A DNA stretch of 64,000 bases from Pseudomonas gingeri (lineage in GTDB: Bacteria; Pseudomonadota; Gammaproteobacteria; Pseudomonadales; Pseudomonadaceae): positions 584,056-648,055 of the forward strand of contig NZ_JACAOS010000016.1 of assembly GCF_013386165.1 (NCBI RefSeq). Reading direction: 5' to 3'. The first letter of the stretch is position 1, and every line of letters begins with the position of its first letter. The position numbers were made by a program, and so were the translations under genes. Shown one piece after another: positions 42,101 to 50,096 of this stretch. The notes beneath the pieces are model-generated. The model was not told the origin of the DNA, did no database searches, and was given only the letters and a program-made list of their open reading frames with translations.

Positions 42101-42310
42101 TCGTGCCTGGATTTTCGAGCTGCGCATTTCCCGCGAGGCGGCAAACCCCAGCAGCACCAAGGCAATCAGCAGTACCAGCCAGAACAGCCGCCACCACAGC
42201 CTGCGTTTGCGGGGTTTTTTCGGTAAAGGCGCTTCATTCGCACTGTTGGTCGGTACCACAGTGTCGTTCGAGTCGGATTGCAACAAAGCGCCCATAGTCG
42301 ATTCATCCAT
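39194..42310 (-). CDS. Large class A penicillin-binding protein (GT51 + transpeptidase)
   Basis: 1038 residues, longer than PBP1a or PBP1b. Cytoplasmic Pro/Lys-rich N-terminus, membrane segment about 38-57, then a GT51 domain: catalytic Glu190 in LLFIENRELLD and GGSTLATQLEK (231-241), both variants of the usual EDRxFxxH and GGSTITQQ. Transpeptidase domain with SxxK Ser521-Lys524 (GSTAK), SxN 627-629 (SIN) and KTG in GGKTGTGDNR near 950. All catalytic positions are present, so it should polymerise and cross-link peptidoglycan. The divergent GT motifs mark a separate subfamily; its special job is unknown. Confidence 0.88.
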   Translation of the reverse strand: MDESTMGALLQSDSNDTVVPTNSANEAPLPKKPRKRRLWWRLFWLVLLIALVLLGFAASREMRSSKIQAREFSRLAADLGYSLEPGPSDSMLYPGDGPFDKRLGYSALGEFLPRLLKRKYMIEAQARFSPALLDYSQEGFFVPYKEKIQAGLSITDCRGGDVYHYDYPQQLYASFDAIPALVVNSLLFIENRELLDPKQPEANPAVDWPRFGKAVLSQITKLLHMGGQTAGGSTLATQLEKYRHSPDGLTLSGGEKIRQMISASVRAYQGGPQTLEARKDVVRDYLNSVPLSAVPGHGEVHGMAEGLRVWYGADFAQVNARLNSVASDPLSLSQRGLALRQVLSLMIAQRRPSHYLARGRDELAELTDSHIRLLAQNSVIDAPLAAAALASKVTYRDWQQEPTIQPVESNKGISVARSRLAAMLDRPLYDLDRLDLSATSTLQSDLQSQASDYLKHLADPEFAKSLGLLGDHLLTPTSTQQVRYSFTLFELTPDSARVRVQTDSTDQPFDINEGSKLELGSTAKLRVLTSYLQIISELRDRYGNQSPAELKKATDESQDPITRWSVDYLAQNSDRSLPKMLDAALNRQYSANPGESFFTGGGLHHFHNFRKEDNGRSPTLREALRESINLPFIRLMRDLVRYSTYQGPNNSAELLKDDNEPRRQEYLARFADREGTAFMLRFWKKYQNKTSQERLDTFLDGMHPTPIRLAAVHRYLLPNAPQTAFNAFVRAHLKTEKVTDERLAKLYKTYGPGTFDLPDQGFIAKVHPLDLWLLGYLLNNPQAHFSQVVAASEFERQEVYGWLFKSKHKSARDSRIRVMLEIEAFLDIHQRWQQVGYPFDHLVPSLATAIGSSGDRPAALAELVGIILNDGIRMPTLRIDSLHFAANTPYDTRLVNDPDKGKRVMPSEVATALREALSQVVDAGTARRVSGSFKQPDGTPLAMGGKTGTGDNRIEAIGAGGRVLSSKSINRTATFVFYIGDHHFGTLTAFVPGRSAESFKFTSALPVQVLKGMAPILTPYLQPGSNTLCTPQKVAKTP

Positions 42311-42500
42311 TCACGCAGATTGATCGCACTTGCCTGAAGCTTAGACGCTGCTTGAGGAAGGAGAAAAATATGTGTGATGCGTCAGATATTTCCGGCTGGT
42401 AATCGGGGCGGTGTGCTTATCGGTGACATGAATCCGTGACAGCCGTCATGTCGGGCAGTCTCTGGGCGGACATTGACGAATCTTCTGTCGCATTCGCTCA

Positions 42501-43628
42501 TCAGGCGCTGACCACTTGCGCAGATTGGCCCAGGCGTTTGTTGAGGTCCAGCCAGCCGGCCAGCGCCGCCATCAACGCCACCCCCAGCAGCGCACTGAAC
42601 ACTCGCACCGGCAAGCCGTCCCCGGCCTGGGCGTTGAGCATGTCTGCCAATGGCGCCAGCAGCACGCCGAAGCAGAACACTTCCAGCGAGTACCGGCCCA
42701 TCCGGCAACTTTGCCGCGCCAGCCAGTGATCCAGCCAGGGGCCATTGGGCAACAGCTTCGCCAGCACATAGGCCAGCGCCAGGAAGTGCAGCAAGCGCGC
42801 CGGTGACAGGTTGGTCTTGCTGATCGGATAGAGCCATTCACCCAACAACTTGGGCATGAAGGTGTCATGCACCTGGGGCCATTTCCAGGACAGGGCGATC
42901 ACCCCGCAGGCCAACAGGTAGGCCGCAGAGCTCACGAACAGCGGTTGTCGCGACAACGGACGGGGTTCCGGGCGCTTTTCCCGCTGTCCATGGATCGCCG
43001 CCGCGCCGCCGAGCACAAACAGCAACTGCCAGGCCATGGGGTTGAAGAACCACACACCACCCTCCTGGGCCGCCAGGTTCCACTGGAACCAGGGCGCCAG
43101 CAGGTACAGCAGCACCGACAGTCCAACCACGTATTCGGCCTTGCGCAGTAGCATCGGCAGTATCAGCGGCAAGCCGAGCAGTAGCAGGATATACAGCGGC
43201 AAGGGGTCCATCAGGTTGGGTTTGAAGCGCAGCAGCAGTTCGTCCACCAGCGCCTGCTGCGGGTGGGTGAGGAAATACTGCAAGCCCATTTCCTGCACCA
43301 GGTCGCGGGTTTCCACCTGGCTGTTGGCAAAGAACACAATGCCCATCAGCAGCGCCAGCAGGAAGATATGCACCACATAAAGCACCCAGGCTCGGCGCAG
43401 GATGCGCACGCTGGCCACCAGAAAGCCGTCGCGGCGGGCGATCTTGCCGTAGGCCAGTATCGCGGCGTAGCCGGCTAGAAAGACAAATATCTCCGCTGCG
43501 TCGCTGAAACCGAAATTGCGCACGGTGAGATGGGCGAGAGGGTTCTGCGGCACGTGATCCCAGAAAATGAAGATCAGCGCCAGGCCCCGGAAAAAGTCGA
43601 TGCGATAGTCGCGTCCGTTGGAGATCAC
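42501..43628 (-). CDS. opgC: OpgC family membrane acyltransferase
   Basis: 375 residues from a GTG at 43628 (MISNGRDYRIDFFRGLALIFIFWDHVP), with AAGAG 7 nt upstream; a TTG at 43733 would add 35 residues without homology. About ten membrane segments. The N-terminal RDYRIDFFRGLALIFIFWDH and AEIFVFLAGYAAILAYGK motifs define the OpgC_C family, thought to decorate osmoregulated periplasmic glucans with succinyl groups at the inner membrane. It lies directly downstream of the GT39-like gene on the same strand and probably shares its palindrome-controlled promoter (45431). Confidence 0.83.
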   Translation of the reverse strand: MISNGRDYRIDFFRGLALIFIFWDHVPQNPLAHLTVRNFGFSDAAEIFVFLAGYAAILAYGKIARRDGFLVASVRILRRAWVLYVVHIFLLALLMGIVFFANSQVETRDLVQEMGLQYFLTHPQQALVDELLLRFKPNLMDPLPLYILLLLGLPLILPMLLRKAEYVVGLSVLLYLLAPWFQWNLAAQEGGVWFFNPMAWQLLFVLGGAAAIHGQREKRPEPRPLSRQPLFVSSAAYLLACGVIALSWKWPQVHDTFMPKLLGEWLYPISKTNLSPARLLHFLALAYVLAKLLPNGPWLDHWLARQSCRMGRYSLEVFCFGVLLAPLADMLNAQAGDGLPVRVFSALLGVALMAALAGWLDLNKRLGQSAQVVSA

Positions 43629-43744
43629 GGGAAAACTCTTGGGCGAGTGTTGAATAGGACTGTTCTGGCTGTAAGAAATTGCACGCGATACATCGGCGGC
43701 GTGCAGGTTGGCGGGAGTCGGGGGGAATTGCAAAGGCGGGGGTA

Positions 43745-45364
43745 TTACTGAATGTCACAGTGTTGTGTCTGGGGTTGCCCGCGAGCATTTGTCGAGGCGT
43801 GTATGACATAGAGCCTGAGCTCCATATCGCCTGCGCGCTTGGCAAACTGGCACTGCCAATCATTGGGGAACGGACGCTGTTCATCCTCCCAGTGAATGGC
43901 GGTCACCCACCACACGCGCTTTTTGATACTCGCTGGCAAGTGGTCAAGGTCCTCAAAAAACACGCTATCCCGGTCTGCGTAAATGAGTGTGGAGGCGCCG
44001 TAGCCATTGGGTCGATTGTGATGCGTGGCATCCCAGGGCGGTTCAAAGAGTAAAGGCCTGACACCCTTGCGGTTGTAATAGGCAACACTCAAGTATTGGT
44101 ATCCACCCTGAACGACGATGCTATCGCCCTGCAGAAAGCGCTCGTCTATATAGGCGACGATCTCATCAATGGGGTTGGCCTGCTCATTGCGGGGGTCATC
44201 CAGCTCATCTTGTTGAGCATAAAGTGTCTGCAGACCGATCAGTTGGACACTGAGGATGAGCAGGATTGCGCTCAAGGCAAGTAAGGGCGTCCGATTCGCC
44301 AGCCTGCTGATGGCCACGGCCAGTAACATGGGGAGGCCCAAGGCGGCAAAAGCCACATAACGTTCCATGAAAACAGGAAATATAAAAGAGAGCAGGAAAA
44401 CAGAAAAAATCGGCAGGAACGTATGCAGCGAAAGCAAAAGACCAAATTTGAAGCGGCCCTTTATCTGAAAGGCGCCCGCCAGGGCCAGCGCACAGATGAA
44501 CAGGGGGAACAGGAGGTTGCCTGGGGTAAAAAGATCCAGCCTGTCTCTGAGGGAAAAGAATTTCCAGATGGAAGAAGGCAATGTATAAGCCGTCGGTTTC
44601 GGTATCCAGAAAATATCGCCACCGATTCTAAACTGTTCAGTATTGAAAAATATTTCGTCAATTGGACTGATCAGCCATGGCACATACAAAAGAGCAATAC
44701 TGATATTGGCCAACCACCACGCCGAACGGAACACAGGGCGGGTTGGAGGGTTTTTCTGGAGTGCCAGAATGGACAGGTATACCCAGTGCGAGAGCACACA
44801 GAAGAGAGCAAAGTAATGGGTATAGAGCGCTGCCGTCATGAGCAGTGCGTAAGCCACCAGGTATCGGTCACGGGTATTTTTCAGCCAGTAGACCAGGGCG
44901 ATGGTCGCCCCCAGCAGCCAGACGAATTCCAGCGTATACATTCGTGCTTCCTGGCTGTACCGGACGGCGATCGGAAACAAGGCGAGAAACAGCCCCGCCA
45001 ACACCGCCGTGCGCGGTGTATCCAGCAGTCGCATCAACCACATGCCCAGCAGAGTGCTCAGCACTCCAGCCAGGGCACTCATGGCCCTTTGCGAAAATAC
45101 ACCGTCCCCGCAAACGGCGATCCAGGCATGAAGCAGCAGGAAATAGAGTGGCGGATGTACGTCGTGCCCCGTGTGGAACCATATTCGCTCGGGGGATTGG
45201 ACGCTCATCAGGGCCGAAAAGGCCTCGTCGGTCCAAAAGTAGGGGTTCTGAATGGCATAAAAACGAACACCTATGGCCAGCGACAGGACCAGTACCCAGA
45301 GGTGTTTTTCAGATAGCCAAGGCAGGTTTGAAAGGATCCCGCCATAGCGTTTTTTAGCGTCCAT
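43745..45364 (-). CDS. GT39-like membrane glycosyltransferase (ArnT/mannosyltransferase type)
   Basis: 539 residues from ATG 45364 (MDAKKRYGG), with AGGA upstream; an earlier in-frame start at 45418 has no ribosome site. About eleven membrane segments. GT-C fold marks: periplasmic-loop acidic motif YFWTDEAFSALMS near 40-52, HDVHPPLYFLLLHAW near 66-80, and RYSQEARMYTLEF. Lipid-linked sugar transferases of this fold modify glycans in the periplasm. Base composition is lower in GC than the neighbours, as is that of the divergent GtrA gene, suggesting acquisition together. Acceptor unknown; linkage to opgC hints at periplasmic glucan. Confidence 0.82.
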   Translation of the reverse strand: MDAKKRYGGILSNLPWLSEKHLWVLVLSLAIGVRFYAIQNPYFWTDEAFSALMSVQSPERIWFHTGHDVHPPLYFLLLHAWIAVCGDGVFSQRAMSALAGVLSTLLGMWLMRLLDTPRTAVLAGLFLALFPIAVRYSQEARMYTLEFVWLLGATIALVYWLKNTRDRYLVAYALLMTAALYTHYFALFCVLSHWVYLSILALQKNPPTRPVFRSAWWLANISIALLYVPWLISPIDEIFFNTEQFRIGGDIFWIPKPTAYTLPSSIWKFFSLRDRLDLFTPGNLLFPLFICALALAGAFQIKGRFKFGLLLSLHTFLPIFSVFLLSFIFPVFMERYVAFAALGLPMLLAVAISRLANRTPLLALSAILLILSVQLIGLQTLYAQQDELDDPRNEQANPIDEIVAYIDERFLQGDSIVVQGGYQYLSVAYYNRKGVRPLLFEPPWDATHHNRPNGYGASTLIYADRDSVFFEDLDHLPASIKKRVWWVTAIHWEDEQRPFPNDWQCQFAKRAGDMELRLYVIHASTNARGQPQTQHCDIQ

Positions 45365-45430
45365 GTTTTCCTGGCAACCCACACTCACGGGCAGGAGCCT
45401 GACACTAGAACGGCTCAACAGGCCTGTCTA

Positions 45431-45446
45431 CTGTCAGAAATAACAG
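45431..45446 (-). promoter_or_regulatory. Lux-type palindrome P3 upstream of the GT39-like gene
   Basis: On the minus strand CTGTTATTTCTGACAG, one base different from P1 and P2. It is followed by GTAGA and, after the same 20-bp gap, TTCTAG (45410-45405). The implied 5' leader to ATG 45364 is about 35 nt. Confidence 0.72.
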
Positions 45447-45628
45447 GTGTGTACGTGTGGGCGGTAGAGTGATCTGGACAGAGAGGCTCGTCTATACCTG
45501 TGGTTTCCAACAGTAGACAGAGTTGTTGGTGCGGCCTAGTGTTGAGGTTTCACCACGCTGGTGTTTCGTTGTACGTGGAGGGGCCCCCCATCGGGCGGGT
45601 ATTTCTTTCCGGCTGCGGAACCGAAAAT

Positions 45629-46030
45629 ATGGCCGTGTGTGTGTTGCTCAGGTATTTTTCGACTTGGATTTATATCGGTATTCTGAATACGTTGATCCAC
45701 TGGGGCGTCTTTCTGACGCTGCACAACGTTCTGTCGGTTCGTCAGGTTTTCAGTAATGTCTGCGCCTTTGCGGTGGCGGCCACGTTCTCCTTTTATGCCA
45801 ACTCGCGATATAACTTCAGGCGCACTGCATCGTGGTCGCGCTATCTGTCCTTTATCGGCTTCATGGCGTGTTTGAGTGCGGCAATAGGCTGGCTGGGGGA
45901 TCGGGTAGCCATGCCCAGCGTCGTGACACTAGTGGTCTTTTCAGGCGTCAGTCTGGTGGTGGGTTACTTGTCTGCCAGTTACTTGGTCTTTCCAGGCAAG
46001 GCGCCTATATTTTCCGCCGTCAAAAGCTGA
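45629..46030 (+). CDS. GtrA family membrane protein
   Basis: 133 residues from ATG 45629; the open frame upstream to 45500 lacks homology. Four membrane segments and the family signature FVxVGxxNTxxxx in the form TWIYIGILNTLIHWGVFLTL, plus FSFYANSRYNFR near 72-83. GtrA-like proteins flip undecaprenyl-phosphate-linked sugars across the inner membrane for glycan modification. Divergent from the GT39-like gene: flippase and transferase would work together. No palindrome faces this gene. Confidence 0.82.
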   Translation: MAVCVLLRYFSTWIYIGILNTLIHWGVFLTLHNVLSVRQVFSNVCAFAVAATFSFYANSRYNFRRTASWSRYLSFIGFMACLSAAIGWLGDRVAMPSVVTLVVFSGVSLVVGYLSASYLVFPGKAPIFSAVKS

Positions 46031-46041
46031 CCGTTCAAGTG

Positions 46042-46066
46042 AAGGCGCCTGGCTGACAGGCGCCTT
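46042..46066. terminator. Bidirectional terminator hairpin, gtrA-like / glutamate-synthase-like
   Basis: Perfect 10-bp stem AAGGCGCCTG / CAGGCGCCTT with a five-base loop, between convergent genes. The T-run is poor on the plus side (TGACCCTCTTT). Confidence 0.8.
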
Positions 46067-46074
46067 GACCCTCT

Positions 46075-47694
46075 TTATGCGACCGCCATCTCTTGGGGTT
46101 CGAAGCTATCGGCCCGCGCCATCTGCCACATACGTGAATAGAACTGGCCATTGACCTCGCCGGTCAGCAACTCACCCGGCTTGAGGAACACATGCAACTG
46201 CGAGAACAGCTTGATCTCGGTCGTCGACATCCGCCGGACCAGGTGCTTGGCTTCCAGCTGCGCCGGATGCTCCAGCCCCGCTGCCGCGAGCATTTCGGCC
46301 AGCGCCTTCAGGGTATTGCGGTGGAAGTTGAACACCCGTTGGGCCTTGTCCGGCACTACCAGGGCGCGCTGGCGCAAGGTGTCCTGGGTTGCCACGCCGG
46401 TCGGGCACTTGTTGGTGTGGCAGCTCTGGGACTGGATGCAGCCGATGGCGAACATGAAGCCCCGAGCGGAGTTGGCCCAGTCGGCGCCGATGGCCAGCAC
46501 GCTGGCGATGTCGAAGGCGCTGACAATCTTGCCGCTGGCGCCGAGCTTGATCTTGTCCCGCAGGTTCAGGCCCACCAGGGTGTTGTGCACGAACAGCAGA
46601 CCGTCGCGCATCGGCACGCCGATATGGTCGGTGAACTCCACCGGCGCCGCGCCGGTGCCGCCTTCCTTGCCGTCGACCACGATAAAGTCCGGGAGAATGC
46701 CGGTTTCCAGCATGGCCTTGGCAATGCCCATGAATTCCCACGGATGCCCCAGGCAGAATTTGAAGCCCACCGGTTTGCCGCCGGACAGCTCACGCAACTG
46801 GGCGATGAAGTGCATCATCTCGACCGGCGTGGAAAACGCACTGTGTCGTGATGGCGATACGCAGTCTTCGCCCATCATGATGCCGCGGGTTTCAGCGATC
46901 TCCTTGGTCACCTTGTGCTTGGGCAGAATACCGCCATGGCCAGGCTTGGCGCCCTGGCTCATCTTGATTTCGATCATCCGTACCTGCGGGGTCTGCGCCT
47001 GGGCAGCGAAGCGTTCCGGGTCGAAGCGACCGTCCGCGGTGCGGCAGCCGAAGTAGCCGCTGCCCAGTTCCCAGGTCAGATCGCCACCGTTCTCGCGGTG
47101 ATAGGGGCTGATGCTGCCTTCACCGGTGTCGTGGGCGAAGTTACCGAGCTTGGCACCCTGGTTCAGGGCGCGAATCGCGTTGGCGCTCAGGGAGCCGAAG
47201 CTCATCGCCGAGATGTTGAACACCGAGGCCGAGTACGGTTGTTTGCACTGCGGGCCGCCGACGATCACGCGAAAGCTGCTCGGGTCGCTCAGCGGCGCCG
47301 GGCGCATGGAGTGGCCGATAAACTCGAAGCCGCCCTGGTACACATCGATCAGGGTGCCGAAGGGCTTGTCGGCGCTTTCGTTCTTGGCCCGCGAATACAC
47401 CAGCGAACGCTGGGCGCGGGAGAAGGGCAGGGCGTCGCTGTCGGATTCCAGCAGATATTGGCGGATCTCCGGGCGAATGCCTTCCACCAGATAACGGATA
47501 TTGCCCAGGATCGGGTAGTTGCGGCGCACCGCGTGGGGACTTTGCAGCAGATCGAACAGGCCCAGCAGGCTTAACAGGCCGGTCACCAGGGTGAAGGGCC
47601 AGAGCCAGTCATGCTCCAGGAACGGCAGGCTGGCCAGGGTGAAAATCACACAACCGGCAAAAAAGGCGTAGCGGCTCAGAAGGGACAGACTCAT
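46075..47694 (-). CDS. FMN-binding glutamate synthase family protein
   Basis: 539 residues. Two membrane segments at the N-terminus (about 8-25 and 30-48), then the GltB-type FMN barrel: FNISAMSFGSLSANAIRALNQGA near 160-182, GGTGAAPVEF near 345, ADWANSARGFMFAIGC and the [3Fe-4S] cysteine cluster in CIQSQSCHTNKCPTGVATQ near 445. It lacks the amidotransferase and GXGXG domains of true glutamate synthase, so it cannot be a complete GOGAT. It belongs to the membrane-anchored single-domain family widespread in Pseudomonas; the reaction is unknown. Confidence 0.88.
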   Translation of the reverse strand: MSLSLLSRYAFFAGCVIFTLASLPFLEHDWLWPFTLVTGLLSLLGLFDLLQSPHAVRRNYPILGNIRYLVEGIRPEIRQYLLESDSDALPFSRAQRSLVYSRAKNESADKPFGTLIDVYQGGFEFIGHSMRPAPLSDPSSFRVIVGGPQCKQPYSASVFNISAMSFGSLSANAIRALNQGAKLGNFAHDTGEGSISPYHRENGGDLTWELGSGYFGCRTADGRFDPERFAAQAQTPQVRMIEIKMSQGAKPGHGGILPKHKVTKEIAETRGIMMGEDCVSPSRHSAFSTPVEMMHFIAQLRELSGGKPVGFKFCLGHPWEFMGIAKAMLETGILPDFIVVDGKEGGTGAAPVEFTDHIGVPMRDGLLFVHNTLVGLNLRDKIKLGASGKIVSAFDIASVLAIGADWANSARGFMFAIGCIQSQSCHTNKCPTGVATQDTLRQRALVVPDKAQRVFNFHRNTLKALAEMLAAAGLEHPAQLEAKHLVRRMSTTEIKLFSQLHVFLKPGELLTGEVNGQFYSRMWQMARADSFEPQEMAVA

Positions 47695-47798
47695 ACGGTT
47701 TCCTTTGGTTCGGACTCGTCGGGAGGTGAGGCATTCTGCGCCTGTAGGGAAAATCAGAACAGCGAGTCGTTCGATTCCCTGTGATCAGTCGCGCGGGC

Positions 47799-50093
47799 CT
47801 ACTGTTGCGCTGGGGTCCGAAGCATGCGCGGAATGGCCGATCCGAGGTTGGGGATTCGCGCACCGCTGGTGATCTCGAAACTCGCTTGATTCTCGGTGTC
47901 TGAACTCCCGCCGACGAAGACGCTGAAAGTGCCGGGTTCTATGACCCTTAGAAAATAGCGGTCCAGCAGCGCAAAGTCGTCCTGGTCGAGTTGAAAGGTC
48001 ACCGTACGGGTTTGTCCCGGCGCCAGCTTGACTCGGGTGAAGCCCCTGAGCAGGCGCACCGGGCGGGTCACGCTGGCGACATTCTGGCGCAAATAGAGCT
48101 GCACGATTTCCTCGCCCTCCCGTGGGCCGCTATTGCTGACCTCGACCTGTACGTTCAGCACGCCTTCCGCCGGCAGGCGCGTAGCGCTGAGTATCGGAGG
48201 GCCATAGGTGAAGGTCGTGTAGCTCAGGCCATAGCCAAAGGGATAACGCGGGGTCCAGGGCCGATCCAGGTATTTCGAGGTGTCGTGCTCGTCATTTCCC
48301 GGGGGGCGCCCGGTATTTTTATGCGCGTAGTAAATCGGGACCTGACCCACCGAGCGCGGAAAGGTTATTGGCAGTTTGCCGCTGGGGTTGATGTCGCCGA
48401 AGAGAATATCGGCGACCCCATTGCCCATTTCCGATCCCAGGAACCAGGATTCGAGTATGGCGGGCACCTGCTCGCTCATCGACGGGAGCGCCAAGGGGCG
48501 ACCATTCATAAGCACCAATACCAGGGGTTTGCCGGTTTTGATCAGCCGTGCCAAGAGTGCGTTTTGAGCGCCGGGCAGCCCGAGGGAGGTCCGGCTGGTG
48601 GCCTCGCCACTCATTTTGGCGGTTTCCCCCAGCACGGCAATGATGGCATCGGCCTTGGCCGCGGCCTGCACGGCCTTTTCGATCCCGGCGGGTGGGTGAT
48701 CAAGGGGCGATGCGGCGCTGATATAGGTAACCGCTGTGTTCGCTGAAACGGCCTGCTTGATACCGGCCAGCACGCTCACCGATTCCTCGGGGCGTCCCTC
48801 AGCGTGCCACGGGCCCAAGGTCGAGAGGGCATCATCGGCCAGCGCCCCGACCACCAACAGTGCGTGCAGGTCCTTGGGCAAGGGCAGCAGCGCCTTGTCG
48901 TTTTTCAGCAACACGATGGATTTTTGCGCCGCCTCCCGTGCCAGTGCGCGGGTCTGTGGCATGAGCAGTCGGGCTTGCTCATGGGCCGGATCGCTGTCGC
49001 GATAGGGGGCATCGAACAGGCCCAGTTTTTCCTTGGCCTCCAGTACCCGCCGCACCGCGTCATCCAGCTGTTGCTGCTGGATGACTCCGGCACGTACCAG
49101 CGCCGGCAGCTCCTGTCGGTAGAGGTCGCTGACCATGTCGATATCCACCGTCGCCTCCATGGCCAGTCGGGCCGCCGCTGACGGGGTGGCTGCGACACCG
49201 TGCACCATCAGTTCCCTCACCGCATCGTAATCGCTGATGACGAGGCCTTTGAAACCCCATTGCCTGCGCAAGCGCTCATCGATCAACCCACGGTTGGCGT
49301 GCATCGGTATCCCGGCGATTTCGTTGAATCCCGGCATGATGACGTCGACACCCGCCTCCACGGCCGCGCGAAAGGGCGGCAGGTAGACTTCGTGCAGCGT
49401 ACGTTCCGAGAGATCGGCGATGTTGTAGTCGCGCCCGCCCTCGGCAGCACCATAGGCGACGAAGTGCTTGGCGGTGGTGAGCAGCGACGAGGGATCGCCA
49501 GGCCCGCCTCCATGGAAACCGCGCACACGGGCCACCGCCAATGCGGAACCGAGGAAGGGGTCTTCTCCCGCGCCTTCCACGACTCGCCCCCAGCGCGGAT
49601 CACGGGCGATATCCACCATCGGTGCGTAGGTCAAGTGCACCCCGCCTGCCGTGGCTTCCATGGCCGCGGCCCGCGCGGTGCGTTGCGCCAGCTCAGGGTC
49701 CCAGGCCGACGCCTCGGCGAGGGGGACGGGAAACAGGGTTCGATAGCCATGAATGACATCGAAGGTAAACAGCAGCGGGATATGCAGCCGTGACTCCTCG
49801 ACAGCCAGGTGTTGCAGCCGAAGAGCCGTTGCCGCCCCCACGTTGCCCAGCAGCGAACCGGCCTGCCCCTGGCGAATGGTGTCATCGTCGGTGTTTTGCG
49901 CATGGGCTTTGCTGGGCGTCTCTTGCAGTTCTATCTGGTTGAGCTGTCCGGCTTTCTCTTCGAGTGTCATCTGTCCGAGCAGGGTTTCGATTCGATCGGA
50001 TTGCCCTTCGATAGACCTGACGTCGCCTGGCATGAGCATACCGATGGCGAGGAGCGCGACCAGCGTGGCGCTGATTGGCGGGAACCGTCCCAT
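47799..50093 (-). CDS. bglX: Periplasmic GH3 beta-glucosidase
   Basis: 764 residues with a Sec signal peptide (ALLAIGMLMPGDV). Two-domain GH3 plus fibronectin III-like C-terminus. Nucleophile Asp288 in GLVISDYDAV; substrate loop AKHFVAYGAAEGGRDYN near 208-224; the second domain has SGEATSRTSLGLPGAQ. It hydrolyses beta-linked glucose from disaccharides or glucans in the periplasm. It begins 3 nt after opgD on the same strand, so it is very likely involved in trimming osmoregulated periplasmic glucans. Confidence 0.93.
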   Translation of the reverse strand: MGRFPPISATLVALLAIGMLMPGDVRSIEGQSDRIETLLGQMTLEEKAGQLNQIELQETPSKAHAQNTDDDTIRQGQAGSLLGNVGAATALRLQHLAVEESRLHIPLLFTFDVIHGYRTLFPVPLAEASAWDPELAQRTARAAAMEATAGGVHLTYAPMVDIARDPRWGRVVEGAGEDPFLGSALAVARVRGFHGGGPGDPSSLLTTAKHFVAYGAAEGGRDYNIADLSERTLHEVYLPPFRAAVEAGVDVIMPGFNEIAGIPMHANRGLIDERLRRQWGFKGLVISDYDAVRELMVHGVAATPSAAARLAMEATVDIDMVSDLYRQELPALVRAGVIQQQQLDDAVRRVLEAKEKLGLFDAPYRDSDPAHEQARLLMPQTRALAREAAQKSIVLLKNDKALLPLPKDLHALLVVGALADDALSTLGPWHAEGRPEESVSVLAGIKQAVSANTAVTYISAASPLDHPPAGIEKAVQAAAKADAIIAVLGETAKMSGEATSRTSLGLPGAQNALLARLIKTGKPLVLVLMNGRPLALPSMSEQVPAILESWFLGSEMGNGVADILFGDINPSGKLPITFPRSVGQVPIYYAHKNTGRPPGNDEHDTSKYLDRPWTPRYPFGYGLSYTTFTYGPPILSATRLPAEGVLNVQVEVSNSGPREGEEIVQLYLRQNVASVTRPVRLLRGFTRVKLAPGQTRTVTFQLDQDDFALLDRYFLRVIEPGTFSVFVGGSSDTENQASFEITSGARIPNLGSAIPRMLRTPAQQ

Positions 50094-50096
50094 CGC

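Noticed and set aside
46075..47694. True glutamate synthase (GltB)
   Set aside because: It lacks the amidotransferase and C-terminal domains, has two membrane segments, and no gltD is adjacent.
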